From Puccinellia tenuiflora (Eukaryota > Streptophyta > Magnoliopsida > Poales > Poaceae), in assembly GCA_012064385.1 (NCBI GenBank), contig QRDG01000137.1, forward strand, positions 2,752,799-2,816,798: DNA of 64,000 nucleotides. The letters are read 5' to 3'. Shown piece by piece: positions 1 to 11,667 of this stretch. Position numbers and translations under genes: made by a program. How positions within the stretch are numbered: the stretch's first letter is position 1; each line of letters begins with the position of its first letter. The notes below the pieces were generated by a model that did no database searches, was not told the origin of the DNA, and worked only from the letters and a program-made list of their open reading frames with translations.

Positions 1-87
1 TCCTACAATTAGCTCAATGCAAACATTAGTCCATAGAGATTGTCATTAATTACCAAAACCATGCATGGGATCAACCATGCACTTTCA
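1..87 (-). mobile_element. Terminal piece of a SIRE/Maximus-type Copia LTR
   Basis: The first 87 bases closely match the ends of the two LTRs at 2241-4357 and 11668-15554, including the shared terminus that reads TGAAAGTGCATGG on the minus strand. This is the edge of another copy of the same family, running off the left side of the window. Whether it is a solo LTR or a full element cannot be seen. Confidence 0.8.
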
Positions 88-755
88 ACGTCCAAATGCG
101 CAAAGAGAAGCGGCATTAAAAAAAAAGGTGCGCCACTGATTCTTGAACTTGAACTTGATTGCAAAGGGGACAAAGATCACAATTTGGCCATCCCTATGTT
201 GTAGACGGTCCGCGGTCCAAACTCTATTTTGGAGAACAAAGCCAAACAAAGATTTTGCATTTGGAGGGCACCTAAGACTTCCAAACCACTCTATCCATGC
301 TCGAAGCAATTAGTAGGCTGAGGAAGTGGAATAGGCCCCATCTTGAGTGAACTTCCATCGAATGGAGTCTCTAACTCCATGGGAGAGAGCAACATGTTGA
401 AGCATTTCGCAAAGGACAAACTGTGTGAGATGCTCAATGTCAAGACCACCGTGAATGTCGATGTGGGATATCCCAGAATTGCCCTCAAGCCTTTTTGCCA
501 CCGTGTTGTTCTTTCTTTTAGATAATTGAAAGATCTTTGGGGCAATGTACATTGGTCGTTGTCCAAGTAACAAAGGTCGTTCAATTATCTAAGAGAAAGA
601 ACAACATGGTGGAAAAAGGGCTCAAGGGGAATTCTTGGATATCCCACATCGACATTGACGGTGGTCTTGACATGGAGCATCTCACACAAATTTACCACCC
701 TTTGGGAAATGCTCCAACATGTAGCTCTCTCCCATGGAGTTAGAGTCTTAGAGAC
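88..755 (-). mobile_element. LINE fragment, zf-RVT region, folded back
   Basis: Minus-strand translation of about 310-573 ends in a stretch with DSIRWKFTQDGAYSTSSAY, which resembles the start of the zf-RVT domain downstream of reverse transcriptase in plant L1-type LINEs. The better-preserved LINE at 62190-62981 has the equivalent DSVTWRWTTNGVYSASSAY. The fragment is short, has no RT core, and part of it is repeated in opposite orientation at 575-755. It abuts the Copia LTR at 756. Non-functional remnant. Confidence 0.6.
366..755. repeat. Inverted repeat, arms about 366-531 and 575-755
   Basis: The left arm reverse-complemented matches the right arm over about 165-180 bases with scattered mismatches. 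Shared landmarks are TCTCTCCCATGGAGTTAGAG, GATATCCCACATCGACATT and TTCAATTATCTAA. The spacer is only about 43 bases, so a transcript would fold into a long imperfect hairpin. Both arms derive from the LINE zf-RVT region. Confidence 0.8.
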
Positions 756-1965
756 TGTTGGAGATATGTCCAAGAGGCAATAATAAAAATTATTATTTAT
801 CATATTTCCCCTTCATGATAAATGTTTATTCTCCATTCTATAATTGTATTAACCGGAAACAAATACATGTGTGGAATATAAACAACAAAGTGTCCCTAGT
901 AGCCTCTCATAACTAGTTCGTTTGATCAAGTGTTGGTTAGAAGTCTCCTAACCAAGGATTTATGAATCACTTGATAAACGAAGTTACATCATAGGAGATG
1001 ATGTAATGGACATACCCAATTTTATAGATGTCAAATATAGTTTCATTAAACCATGATGTTATGTCACTTCCGCTTATCGGGGGAATACTTTGGGGACATC
1101 AAATGTCACTTCGTAAGTGGGTGATTATAAAGGTGGCTTTCATGTATATCCAATGATAGTTTGTTGGGTCACATGAACCAAGATTGGAATTTGTCCGTCC
1201 AATTGTTGGATAGATATCTCTATGCCCTCTCGGTAGCATAGCCTCCAAAAGCTTGCAAGCATATGACTAAGTAACTAGTCATAAGGATCCTATCCTATGG
1301 AACGAGTAAAGAGAACTTGTCGGAAACGAGATTAATCAGATATGGAGATATTGGTGATTAAGTCTCGGACAAGTAATATATCGTGAGACAAAAGGAAACG
1401 TATATTGGATTAATTGAACCCAGACAATGTGGTTCAACCGATAAAGTACTTCATTGAAATGTAGGAATCAATATGGGCATCCCGGTCCCACTATTGATTA
1501 TTGATAAGATCATGTCTGCATGTTCTCGAAGGGTCACACACTTAATGTTCGATGTAGTTAGGGCTCGAGATAAATGATGGTGTGAACGAATATTAATTCA
1601 GAGTCTCGGATGAGATCCTAGACATCACGAGGAGTTCCGGAAGAGTCCGGAGAATAAGATTCATATATGAAAAGTAGTTTCCGGAGGTGTCGAAAAAGTT
1701 CGGGAATTTTTTCTAATACGGTACCGGAAGTTTCTAGAAGGTTCCGGAAGGTTCCATGAGTGGGGGCCCCTGACACATGAGGTCCACATGGACCAAAGGG
1801 GTGTTGTAGGGGCCAACATGGGCCAGCCGCACCAGCCCCATAGGGCCCATACGAGTTAGGGCGAGGGGGGGGGGCGAACCTAACCCTAGGGGGCTGCATT
1901 GGGAGCGAAGGCTCCCTTGGCCGCCGCAGCCCTAGGGAAGCCCTGCTGGGATCTCCATGGGGCCA
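756..1965 (+). mobile_element. Truncated BARE/Angela-type Copia LTR
   Basis: Starts TGTTGGAGATATGTCCAAG, and runs in parallel with the LTR at 31107-33019 through shared blocks: the AATAATAAAA start, ATTGTATTAA, ACATGTGTGGAATATAAAC, GGTGATTATAAAGGTGGCTT and the GTTCCGGA-rich 3' half. It loses similarity at about 1950-1970 before a recognisable CA end, so the 3' end is missing. No TSD or internal region is attached. The exact right boundary is uncertain by about 20 bases. Confidence 0.75.
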
Positions 1966-1969
1966 TGCC

Positions 1970-2080
1970 TAGGCGTCATTCAGGTCGCCATGACCAATAT
2001 TAGCTACAATGCCCTGATCGAGAACATGGGCAATGCTCTCGAAGTAGATAAGGCATTGCTTCATGCTCTTCTTGTCCGTT
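1970..2080 (+). pseudogene. PPR-like gene fragment, first half
   Basis: In the frame of GTCATTCAGGTCGCCATGACC the sequence is open and encodes a stretch ending in LLHALLVR. If the transposon block 2081-16193 and one 9-base target duplication are left out, the frame runs on at 16203 into RYALQLFDETP. 'LHALLVR' followed by 'LFDE-P' is the usual signature of plant pentatricopeptide-repeat (PPR) RNA-binding proteins of organelles. Only one motif's worth is visible; the upstream part is cut near the Copia LTR and the downstream part by a MITE. Gene fragment or captured exon. Assignment rests on motif shape alone. Confidence 0.45.
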
Positions 2081-2240
2081 GAGGAAATTGCACGTAACAC
2101 CAAGGTTTGGTGTCATTGTTGCACAGAACCCAGAATCAAACACTTGTTGCAGCAAACCCCAACATTTTGTCTAAACATTGCAGCCAGCCCAAATAACATA
2201 TTTAGAGCCTTAAACATGTATTGACACGTGAGTTGTACTT

Positions 2241-4357
2241 TGAAAGAACAAACGATGTCGCCTAGAGGGGAGGGGGGGTGAATAGGCGATAAAAACTATT
2301 CCGGTTTAAGGCTTGATAATTGCGGAATAAAACTACGTGTTTAAATTAACAAGTCAACAACCTAAGTAAACTAGGCTCACCTATGTGCACCAGCAACTTA
2401 TGCTAAGCAAGGCAAGCAACAAGGTGATAGCAAGATATAAAACTTCAAGCACGAAGGCTATCACAATGTAAATTGCATAAGTAAAGAGATCGGGTATAGG
2501 AATAACCGAGGCACGCGGAGACGAGGATGTATTCCCGTGTTCCTCCTTGTTAAGGGAGTACGTCTCGTTGGAGGGGTGTGAGCTCGCCACAGAGGCCTAC
2601 TCAAGATGCCACAAAGGCCTCACCCTATTCTCCGATGAACCGCACCCAAGGGTTTGGTTCACCTTCCATTATCGGAATCCTTCAAGGCGGAATCCGGAGG
2701 CTTTACACGATCTTGGGGCACACACCCACAACTCAATTGGGGGCTCCAAATCTTCCCTGAAGCTTCACAACTCGAAGTCTTCGCGGCTCCACCAACCGTC
2801 TAGGGTACACAATGCACCCAAGAGACACAAGCTCTTGGGAACACAATGCACCCAAGAGTAACAAGCTTCTCAACATCAATCCCACGAATCTTCGTGGAGA
2901 GAGCAAACCGATGCAACTAATGCAATGGCAAGAACACACTAAATGGTCAAATCCTTCTCTCCAAAATCCAACCAAAGCAACTAATGCTATGGAGGGATTT
3001 AAGAGGAAGAACAAAGGGGATGAACACAAAGCAACCCCAAAATCTAGATCCACTAGTTTCCCTCACTTAGAGGAGATTTAATTTGGTGGAAGAACGGATC
3101 TAGATCTCCTCTCTCTTTTCCTCTAATTTGAGGCAAGAATCATGGAGGGAAGAGGAGGAATTGAGCTCTCAAGATTTGCAACAATGGAGGAGAGAGAGGA
3201 AAAAGAGCTAGCAAGAAAAATGGGGAAGAAGGCCTTTTTATATAGGCTCCAAAAATGGAGCCGTTGGAGAAAAACGTGTGCAGCAGGCAGCCCGGCCTGG
3301 GGGCGGCCTAGGCTGGCCCGGGGGCTGGCCACCCAGCAGAGCCGGCCGGCCTTGGAGCCGGCCTAGGCTGGCCTGGAGGCCGGGCACCCCAACTATGATA
3401 CGAAAACTTCAATATCTTTTTCATCCGGACTCCGATTTCGATGATCTTGGGCTCGTTGGAATCGCAACGAAGAGCCCTTCAAGATTATGCAGAGAAACAT
3501 CATAGTCCATCATGTGAGGATAAACCAAATGAAGAAAGGTAAACCTTCTCATTTTCAAACCGGAAATGCAATATCTTTTGCAAATGAAGTCCGAAAAAAG
3601 TAAAACCAATTTTGATGGAAAGAGGACGATAAATGCAATCCTTGGAAATTATTAAAACAAGTAAAGGAGATTTTGAAATAAATGGAAGAGAGAATCCTTC
3701 CGCACGGATGAACCGGCAAAATCTCCAATACCGAAACCGCAATAGAAGACGCATATGAAAACCGTTTTCGGTGACCTTGGCCTTGTCATGACAAGCACGA
3801 CAAGCACAAGACCCCACCACGATAAGAGCCAAATAAGAACCAATAAAGATGATACCAATGATGCAAAGGTTTGAGCTCTCCAGGAACGATACGAACAAGA
3901 TACTCAGTCGAGAGCCCCTCTTGATAGTACGGCTATCTATCCTATAACCCGGTCTCTCAACTAACATCATGAGACCGGTAAAATAGAAAACCTATCAATA
4001 TCATACCTTTGCCTTGCGCATAATCCACTTGAGGTCGATGATGACGATCTTCATCTCCTCAAGACAAACCACCTTTCTTGATCGCGCTTTGCTTGGTGAA
4101 GACTCACATGTTGATCTCCCATACACCAATATGGGAGAAGCACCTCTTCGACATATCTTCACTTGGACTTGAGTGTTGATCAACCCGCACTTAGTCTTGA
4201 TCAACAAAATACTCTTCTTCTTTTAGCCTTGACTCCAACATATGGAGATCAAGCATGCTAATGGACACACCTACAAATATAGCTCAATACAAACATTAGT
4301 CCATATAGATTGTCATTAATTACCAAAACCACACATGGGGGCAACCATGCACTTTCA
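2241..4357 (-). repeat. 3' LTR of the SIRE-like element
   Basis: 2117 bases, TG..CA ended on the minus strand. It matches 11668-15554 throughout once the nested solo LTR in that copy is removed. It contains a GC-rich block (about 3290-3380) and several small ORFs that are LTR sequence, not genes. Confidence 0.9.
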
Positions 4358-4373
4358 ATCTCCCCCATTTTGG
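4358..4373 (-). other. Polypurine tract of the SIRE-like element
   Basis: Minus strand reads CCAAAATGGGGGAGAT directly before the LTR start TGAAAG. It is the expected site where plus-strand DNA synthesis primes, and it fixes the element's orientation as minus. Confidence 0.8.
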
Positions 4374-7300
4374 TAATTGATGACAATCCCTTTTAAGAGG
4401 GTTTATATAATGAATAAAGCATCCTTGCAAGACAAACAAGTAAGGATGCAGTGCATTAAGGCAAATGCAACAAAAGCAGAAAACCCAAATTCCCTTAAAC
4501 CCTCTAAACTTCTCCCCCATTGGCATCGATTGCCAAATGGGAAGAAAATTTTAGAAGGCAAATATAATATGATTCCTCAAAAGTGTGCATTTCTCAAGAT
4601 ATGAGTGAATCAAATGCACATATCCAAAGATGAAGAGATAGAGGAAATCAAACTATATTGAGGATCCAAATATTGCAAAAGGATGAAGTCATTCTAAACA
4701 TCTCCACAAAGGAGATAAGCAAACGAGAAGATCCAACAAACCAAATAAAACACAAAGTTTTATGATTTGAGCAAATGAGTGTTCTAAACAAAAATGGAGA
4801 AGCTCCCCAATGTTCATGCACAATTGTGGAGTGCACAAATATGGAATCCTCACTCCCCCAAAATCATCTAGAACACACAACAAGTGCAAGTGTGCATAAA
4901 GTAAAAGCAAATCATAGCACTTGCACCAAAGATATGGTTGAGCCATAAGGAGATACCAATTTTCAAAGATTCAATCATAAGATCGGCCCAACCGAGATAA
5001 AAAGAAGATCTTTAAAGGAGTATGTTCACAAGCTTAGGGATACCAATTGGAAACTAAAACCAATTGAAAATGCCAAAAGCTAGTGAGAGCATTTAGCTAA
5101 TAAAATCAACATACTCACCATGGTAAGCATGAGGTAAAAGATTCTCAACAAATACATGAGTGTGCAAATATGCAAATAAAAATAAGATAGGCACTCATGA
5201 AACAAATTTGGAGCCACCAAAGAATTATAGATAAAAATCAAGGTAGCTAAAAGGAAAAAGGATACCAACTAAAAGGTGACCTCTCTCATATGTATAGGTT
5301 TCTAAGTAGACAAATCATTGATGATATACATCCACAAAGAACTTGAACATATGAAATGGTCGATGAAGGGGAGACCACGGTGTCCAAAAGGGAAGTCATG
5401 AATATACAAACGAGATTATTGCTTAAAAGCATAGCATATAGCTCAAATTTATCTCATTGTATATAAATGAACTTCAAAAATATAAAAGACATCACACATA
5501 TCACTAAGGGAACAAGAGATAGTGAAGATGCTTTGAGATAGGCAACAAGTATCTCAAAGAAATAATACCAATTGAAGAAAAAGGTTTTTGCAATTTTATC
5601 ACAAATATCACAAAGATATACCAAGTGAAGGAAATAAATCAAAACCACAACAATTGCACATAAAATCTTTCATGCCAAGAAGCAACTTACACAAGGTTGA
5701 GACTAGAAAAGTATTCATGGGATAGATACTTGTTACCGAGATACATTGACGATGAAGAGGATGAGAATTTGTTTATCATCAAAGCTTGACTCCAATAATC
5801 ACACGGTGAGAACACCTTCCTTATGAATGAGACAAGCCTCCAATGCATATCCATTGTACCTAAAACAAAATTCAAGCACAAAATGGTTCCCAAACTCATT
5901 GGGTCCCATAGTAGTTAGATAAACTACAATATATAGGAAACACTCCACATAAATATGTGCATATAGATATGAAATTGAATTTCATGCACATCTTAGCCGA
6001 TTTAGGCTTTGGTGGAGTATCCCCTATATATTGGAACTAGAAAGACAAACATGCCAAAAAAATATTGGAGAATATACATGTAAAGTCTTTCAAGAACCAA
6101 ATGAGATACAATTTGGACGAAAACACCAAGTAAACCAAGAAGAGAGCACACCAAAGTATGACACAAAAAGGTTGTCCAAATTATATCAAAATCCAAATCA
6201 ACACATGATTGAGGAAAAATCAAATCAACATATGATTGATTCCAAAACACATCAACACATGAAGTGTGATATCAATGGGAATCGAATCAAAACAACACAT
6301 GATCGATAAGACACCAATTGAAAATAAGATACTGATACCCACAAGTATAGGGGATCGTTGAAGTCTTCGATGTGTAAATATAGTATCGATCCCACGAGGA
6401 GTAGAAGGTATAAGTATTTATCCTTTCAAACAAGAGCGTCACTACTCTTATTATCTATGCACTAGACAAACTAAAATGATTAAATGATGCAAGTGTTTTT
6501 GGGTTTTTGGTGTATAGATTGCAATAAAGTAAAATGCTAAGAATGCAATATGACAAGTGAAAGCTCTCAAAGAGAGAAAGCCCAATCCTCTATGCAGCAA
6601 GAGGACAAGCTCAAGTGTGTGTTTCTTATAGGTGGAGAGAGTTCCCAAGGGCTACCTAGACTTCATGGCATAAATATTTCTAGAACAACAAGGTAAACAT
6701 TTTGTCAAGTTTTAATCTTCTTTGGACGGAGCCATAATTAGGAATAGCTAGATAAACAAACTAAACCTCTTATGATGGATCATGTGGCCAAGTGAATGAC
6801 TGCACAAGAGTTATTAATACATAAAGTCCCACCATAGCATTAATCTTTAAGGTCCCCGATACTAATACCCCATAAAGTAACTTCATGATTCGGTCTCAGG
6901 TTTACTTGTCCCCCTAAGTCCTCCTCAATTCATCACATTATGGTGTTCTCCTATGAGCCCATATAGGTGAAGTGATATGCAGTCGACGTTCGCACAACAC
7001 CATCATAGAATCACATCAAAGATAAAAACTAGACAAAATACCAACACATGTCATATATAAATCATTGCCAATTCATCCTATGCCCCCAGGAACATGAGAG
7101 AACTACTCACAACACCAAGACATGATATGATTCAGTGGTACAAGTGATACAACACAATCTGAAATTATGATCTCCCCACAAAACAATGACAAGTAGCAAT
7201 TCACAAACATGTAAAATAGCACTTAGACAATAGCTAGGGATCAACCAATCTCAAACTATGAGGGGGATGAAGTGGATCACGAAGATGGTGATGGAGATGG

Positions 7301-9386
7301 TGCTGGTCTTGGCGGTGGTGTTGATGGAGACTCCGGAGGGGGGATGGAGAAGACCTCCGGAGGTGATTCCGGCGGCGTTTCCCCCCTCCGATCTTCTCTG
7401 GCGGCAGCCTTCTGTCTCTCTATTTCTGGTTTTGTGTTTCTCCGCCGCCTCCCTCTGGAAAACATCGGGGGACCTTTTATATAGGCGTTTTTAGGTCACG
7501 AGGATGCTTCTGGGCGAAGGATCGATGCAAACGGGGCCACGAGGGCGAAATTGGGTGGGCCCACGCGGCCAGGTACTGTAGCCGCGTGGGACCCCCCCCT
7601 TTTGGCCCTCGGGCCTCCGTTCGTTGACTTCTTTCGCTCCTAGATCTTCTCCTTCCAAAATAATGACCCCCCTAAATTTATAGCTCATTTGGACGTCGTT
7701 TGGGTCCCTGAAAGTCAAAAACATGGAAAAGGGGTTTTCTGGTTTTGCAGGGTTAGTTCCAAATAAATGGGGAAACTATGAATTATCCCCAAAATCAATA
7801 TAAAACAATGATATAACCCTTATATGATGCATATATGAATTGAATATAACTATTATAGTGCAAAGTTCATGTATGTATTTTACATGCATCAGATACCAAC
7901 TAGGAGAAAAGATACCAAGAAGAGGATAATACTTGACCGAAATCAAGTAAAGGAGAAGTCAAGAAGCGAGGTATCAAAGCTCCCATAAGAGACACTAATT
8001 GAGACTAATATATGTGGAGGAGATATTAAATTCCAAGTGATGCCAATTGATGGTACCAAAACATAAGATAAAAATCAAATGCCAATTGAAAGGATCAAAT
8101 ATTGATAGATAGATAGATAGGATAGTGTTCTAAATAAAAAGGAATGCTCCCCCAAGATTCGTGCATTATCTTGATATTTGCATTTGAATATAAAATGCAC
8201 ACATAAGGGATCATTACTTTCCTTATTTTATTTACAACACTAAACACTACCAATTGAAAAATAGGATCCGTGCAAGAGGCAAGGAAGGCAATAATTAAGT
8301 CAATTTAATGCAAGAGACATCATGAAGATGAGAAAAAATATTCTACCACAAGTGTGAATATCAATTGTCCAAGGACAATGAGTATAAGGAAATTTTCCCG
8401 GTGAGTAGAGATATCCAAGGTCATCCTCACAAGATAAAACATATGGCAAGAGATAAGAGATGAAACACCATATTTTAATAAAGTTTGTTGGTAGTTTCAA
8501 CTATTCAAACCAACCGGCAAAGCCATGGTTAGAATAAAATGGAACAAATGGTTTCTCAAATAATATATGGAAATGCATATTAGAGAAAAACCACACCAAG
8601 CAAACTCACACAAACAAGAGCCAAAAGACAATCACAAAGAAAATTGGAACTTGTTCGAGCAAACATGCCACATAGAAATAAGATAATTCACAATATCAAA
8701 TCTAACTGGCAAACCTCAAATGTTCACGTTTTGTGGATTGTAATATGCACATAGCTTATTACTCCCCCATAATGTGATAAATCATTTTATTTAAGCAAGA
8801 GGCAAATAAAACCAACTAGAGAAATTAATGGACATTGTAGAATTTGAATTTCTCATGAATATGACATACCACATAGTAACTAGATAATATTGAAATATCA
8901 ATACTAGGTGGTGTGCCTCATGTACACACAATTTTAGGTTTGTGAAGTGAACAAGGCATATCACTCCCCCAAAATGGGATAGTCCATTAATATCTCAAAG
9001 AGCCAAATGAAATCCACACAAGATCCAATAAAGCTCAACACACAAGTTACACAAACATGATACACAACTAACATACACAACCTTGAATAACAAGATAAGT
9101 AAGAAAGTAGCATATCACATACAAACACATGCTAGGAACAAAACTAACACATGCAAGGGACAAAGCAACTTTCAATGTATATATATGATTAAATACAAGT
9201 TACCGCAAGGAGGAGCATTGGATATGAGATAGAGAAATATATTCCAATTGACTTGGATTGAGAAAATATAACCATGAAGATCCCTTAATTCTTCAAAAGT
9301 AGCCAAGTCTCCAATGTCCTCCAAATAACCTATTGATCAAGTTTGAGCTTGTTGGTCCCCAACCAAGTTGGGTCCTAAGAGGTTAG
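4374..9386 (-). other. AT-rich non-coding interior of the SIRE-like element
   Basis: Apart from the solo LTR at 6333-7891, this 5 kb lies where pol should be but shows no protease, integrase or RT motif in any frame. It is AT-rich and repeats short phrases such as ATACCAATTGAAAA, AGATACCAA and 'actcccccaaaatg', including PPT-like C-runs at 4849, 8148, 8762 and 8964. I see no gene. Confidence 0.6.
6333..7891 (-). mobile_element. Solo LTR (Athila-type Gypsy), TSD GATAC
   Basis: 1559 bases with TG..CA ends and perfect TSD GATAC (6328-6332 and 7892-7896). On the minus strand it starts TGATGCATGTAAAATACATA and ends CTATACTTGTGGGTATCA. That ending is typical of Triticeae Athila-like families, where the LTR is followed by a TGGCGCC-type primer site. 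No internal region is present, so this is a product of LTR-LTR recombination. A TATA-like TATATAAAAG lies on the minus strand near 7480. Confidence 0.85.
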
Positions 9387-11613
9387 TCACAATAGTCTTG
9401 GCAACCCAAATGATTCTTTTCTTGACACCACTTTGAGTTCCCACATATTTGGCAAACACATTGCCAAATCTATCCTTTCTAAGTGAATACACATCATCAA
9501 TAAGATGGGGATGGATAGGTTACCGACGGTGCATGAAGAAGTAAAGTGACCCTTTCCACGGCAAAGGTAGCAACATCGACTCTTCTCTTTCTTCTTAATA
9601 GGCTCCTCAACTTGAGGAGTATTGACTTGAGTCTTCTTAGGAGGTGGCCTTTGTTCAACTCGTGGTTGAGCACGAGATTGAACAAGAGGCCGCTTCCCTA
9701 GTTGCTTCTCACTAAGAGGCTTCTTCTTCATTGGGCAATCCCTAACATGGTGCCCTTCAATCTTGCACTTGAAGCAAGTGATCTTGGCCGGATTCTTGAC
9801 TTGTACTTGGCCCTTCTTCTTATCAAACTTGGACTTGATCTTGTTGTTGGAGTTGAATCCAAGTCCACTCTTGTCATTGGGGGATTGTTGCACACTCAAT
9901 ATGTTGTCAAGTGCACTCCTCCCTTCATGACGCTTTTCCAAGCCTTTCTTCATAGAAGTGGCTTGGGCCTTGAGCTCTCCTCTTTATCTACATGGTTAGT
10001 GACAACACAAGTACTAGAGGAGGTAGAAGCTTCATTGTTATGACAATAAGGCAAAGCAAGTAATTCATCACAAGAGGTACCAACATTGTGAGTGGATGAA
10101 CTACTAGGACTGGCACATGGCAATATAGCATTTTTAGATAAGGTTGTGCTATTATCCACATGACACTCACAAGATGTTACCTTGGTAGTGATAGCCTCAT
10201 GAGCTAACTTTAGACTAGCATAGGATGCTAGAAGATCATCATTCGAGCTAGATAGCTTTTCATGACTTTCTTCCAACTTCCCATACTTTCTAGTTAGCAA
10301 CTCAAGTTGAGCCCTTAGCTCAACATTCTCCTTCAAATAGATGCTTCACAAGAAGTGGGGTTAGTAGCACAAGCATCATTAACATTAGGAATGGAAGAAG
10401 AAAACTTGGCAAGCTCTTCCTTAAAGCTAGCATTTTCCTTTTTCGTGACTTTATATTTAGCAATTGCAAGGTCACGTTCTTTAATGAGTTTAGCAATTAT
10501 TTCATTGTGAGACTCCTCAATAGATTCGAGTTTCTTCTCAAGAGAAGCCCGAGTCACTTGCTCTTCCTCAAAGGGCATCTTCTAACGATGCATTTTCCAT
10601 GGCATCATCTCTTTCAATCTTACCCTTTTCTTCAAGGCTTGTTTCTAAGGCCTTAATAGTATCCCCTCGCTCAACAAGGGTGCTCATGATTTCATAGAGG
10701 TTATCACAAGCATTTTTATTCTTTGAAATAGCCTTAAGAACCATTAGACCTTTATTATGAAGGAGTTCATCATTATTTTCTTCCTCATCATTATTATTAT
10801 CATCATCATCATCATCATTATTATCATCATCATCATTACTTGAAGATTTAGCCATAAGGCAAAAGTTGGTTGATGACGATGAGCAATTAATTAAAGAACT
10901 ACTCAAGTTCATATCTTGTTCCATAGAAAATTGGGTTTCCTCTATATTATTACCAATACAAGGATTAGAGGGAACACAAGCATTTTTTTATCATGGCAAC
11001 AAGATAAAACAAGCATATCATCAAGAGATTTATCCAAGCAATTTTTGGATGATATACAAGGACTATCAACACTAGCATGTATGCCATTTATAGTGCTATG
11101 TGTGTTTAGGTCCAAAGATGAGGCATTACAACAAGATAGAGATAAAATATCATCAACAATGAGCTCACTATCATTATAGCAATACCTATCACTACTCACC
11201 ATCACATTAGGTTGTGGCTTACCACATTTTGGTGAACTAGACAAAGATGAGAACTCATCATGTCCGGAGGTGGAGGGAGAACAATCATCCTCAAAAGTAT
11301 TGGACACTTCATATTTATCTTGAATTTTGGTCCAAAGCTCATGAGCGTTCCGGAAAGGCATGATTGACTCAAGCACTACATCGCTCAAAACACATATAAG
11401 ACCATTAGATGCTAAATTATCGAGATAAGAGTTTTTCTCATCCTCTAAAGATAAATTTTGGGAAACCTTTGGAGGAGAAAAACCCATATCTACAATACTC
11501 TTTAAAATTGGGTCTATGTCCCTAAAAAGATTAAGCATGCGAATTTTCCATACATCATAATTTGTGACATCGAATATAAATGTGGGATCATGCACTAATT
11601 CTCTAAATGACAT
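9387..11613 (-). pseudogene. gag: Copia gag with two zinc knuckles, frameshifted
   Basis: Structural nucleocapsid-type polyprotein of the SIRE-like element. The N-terminus (from 11613) has the gag_2/UBN2-like pattern 'TNYDVWKIRMLNLF' followed by 'HELWTKIQDKYE'. The middle holds an Asp/Asn/Glu-rich tract encoded by a GAT/AAT microsatellite (about 10785-10840) and a predicted coiled-coil with KLEESHEKL. The C-terminus carries two CX2CX4HX4C knuckles, CFKCKIEGHHVRDC and CYLCRGKGHFTSSC. Reading frame changes occur near 10930, 10570, 10335 and 9950, so it cannot make one protein. It starts about 50 bases below the primer-binding site, as expected for gag. No protease follows. Confidence 0.8.
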
Positions 11614-11652
11614 CTTTACTCTCTAGGCGGTAAATCCTAAAAAGAGAGCTGG

Positions 11653-11667
11653 GGCTCTGATACCAAT
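11653..11667 (-). other. Primer-binding site, initiator tRNA-Met type
   Basis: Minus strand reads ATTGGTATCAGAGCC directly after the LTR end. TGGTATCAGAGC is complementary to the 3' end of plant initiator tRNA-Met, used by most plant Copia elements. Confidence 0.85.

Noticed and set aside
8103..8123. TAGA microsatellite
   Set aside because: Short simple repeat (about five units) without further structure.
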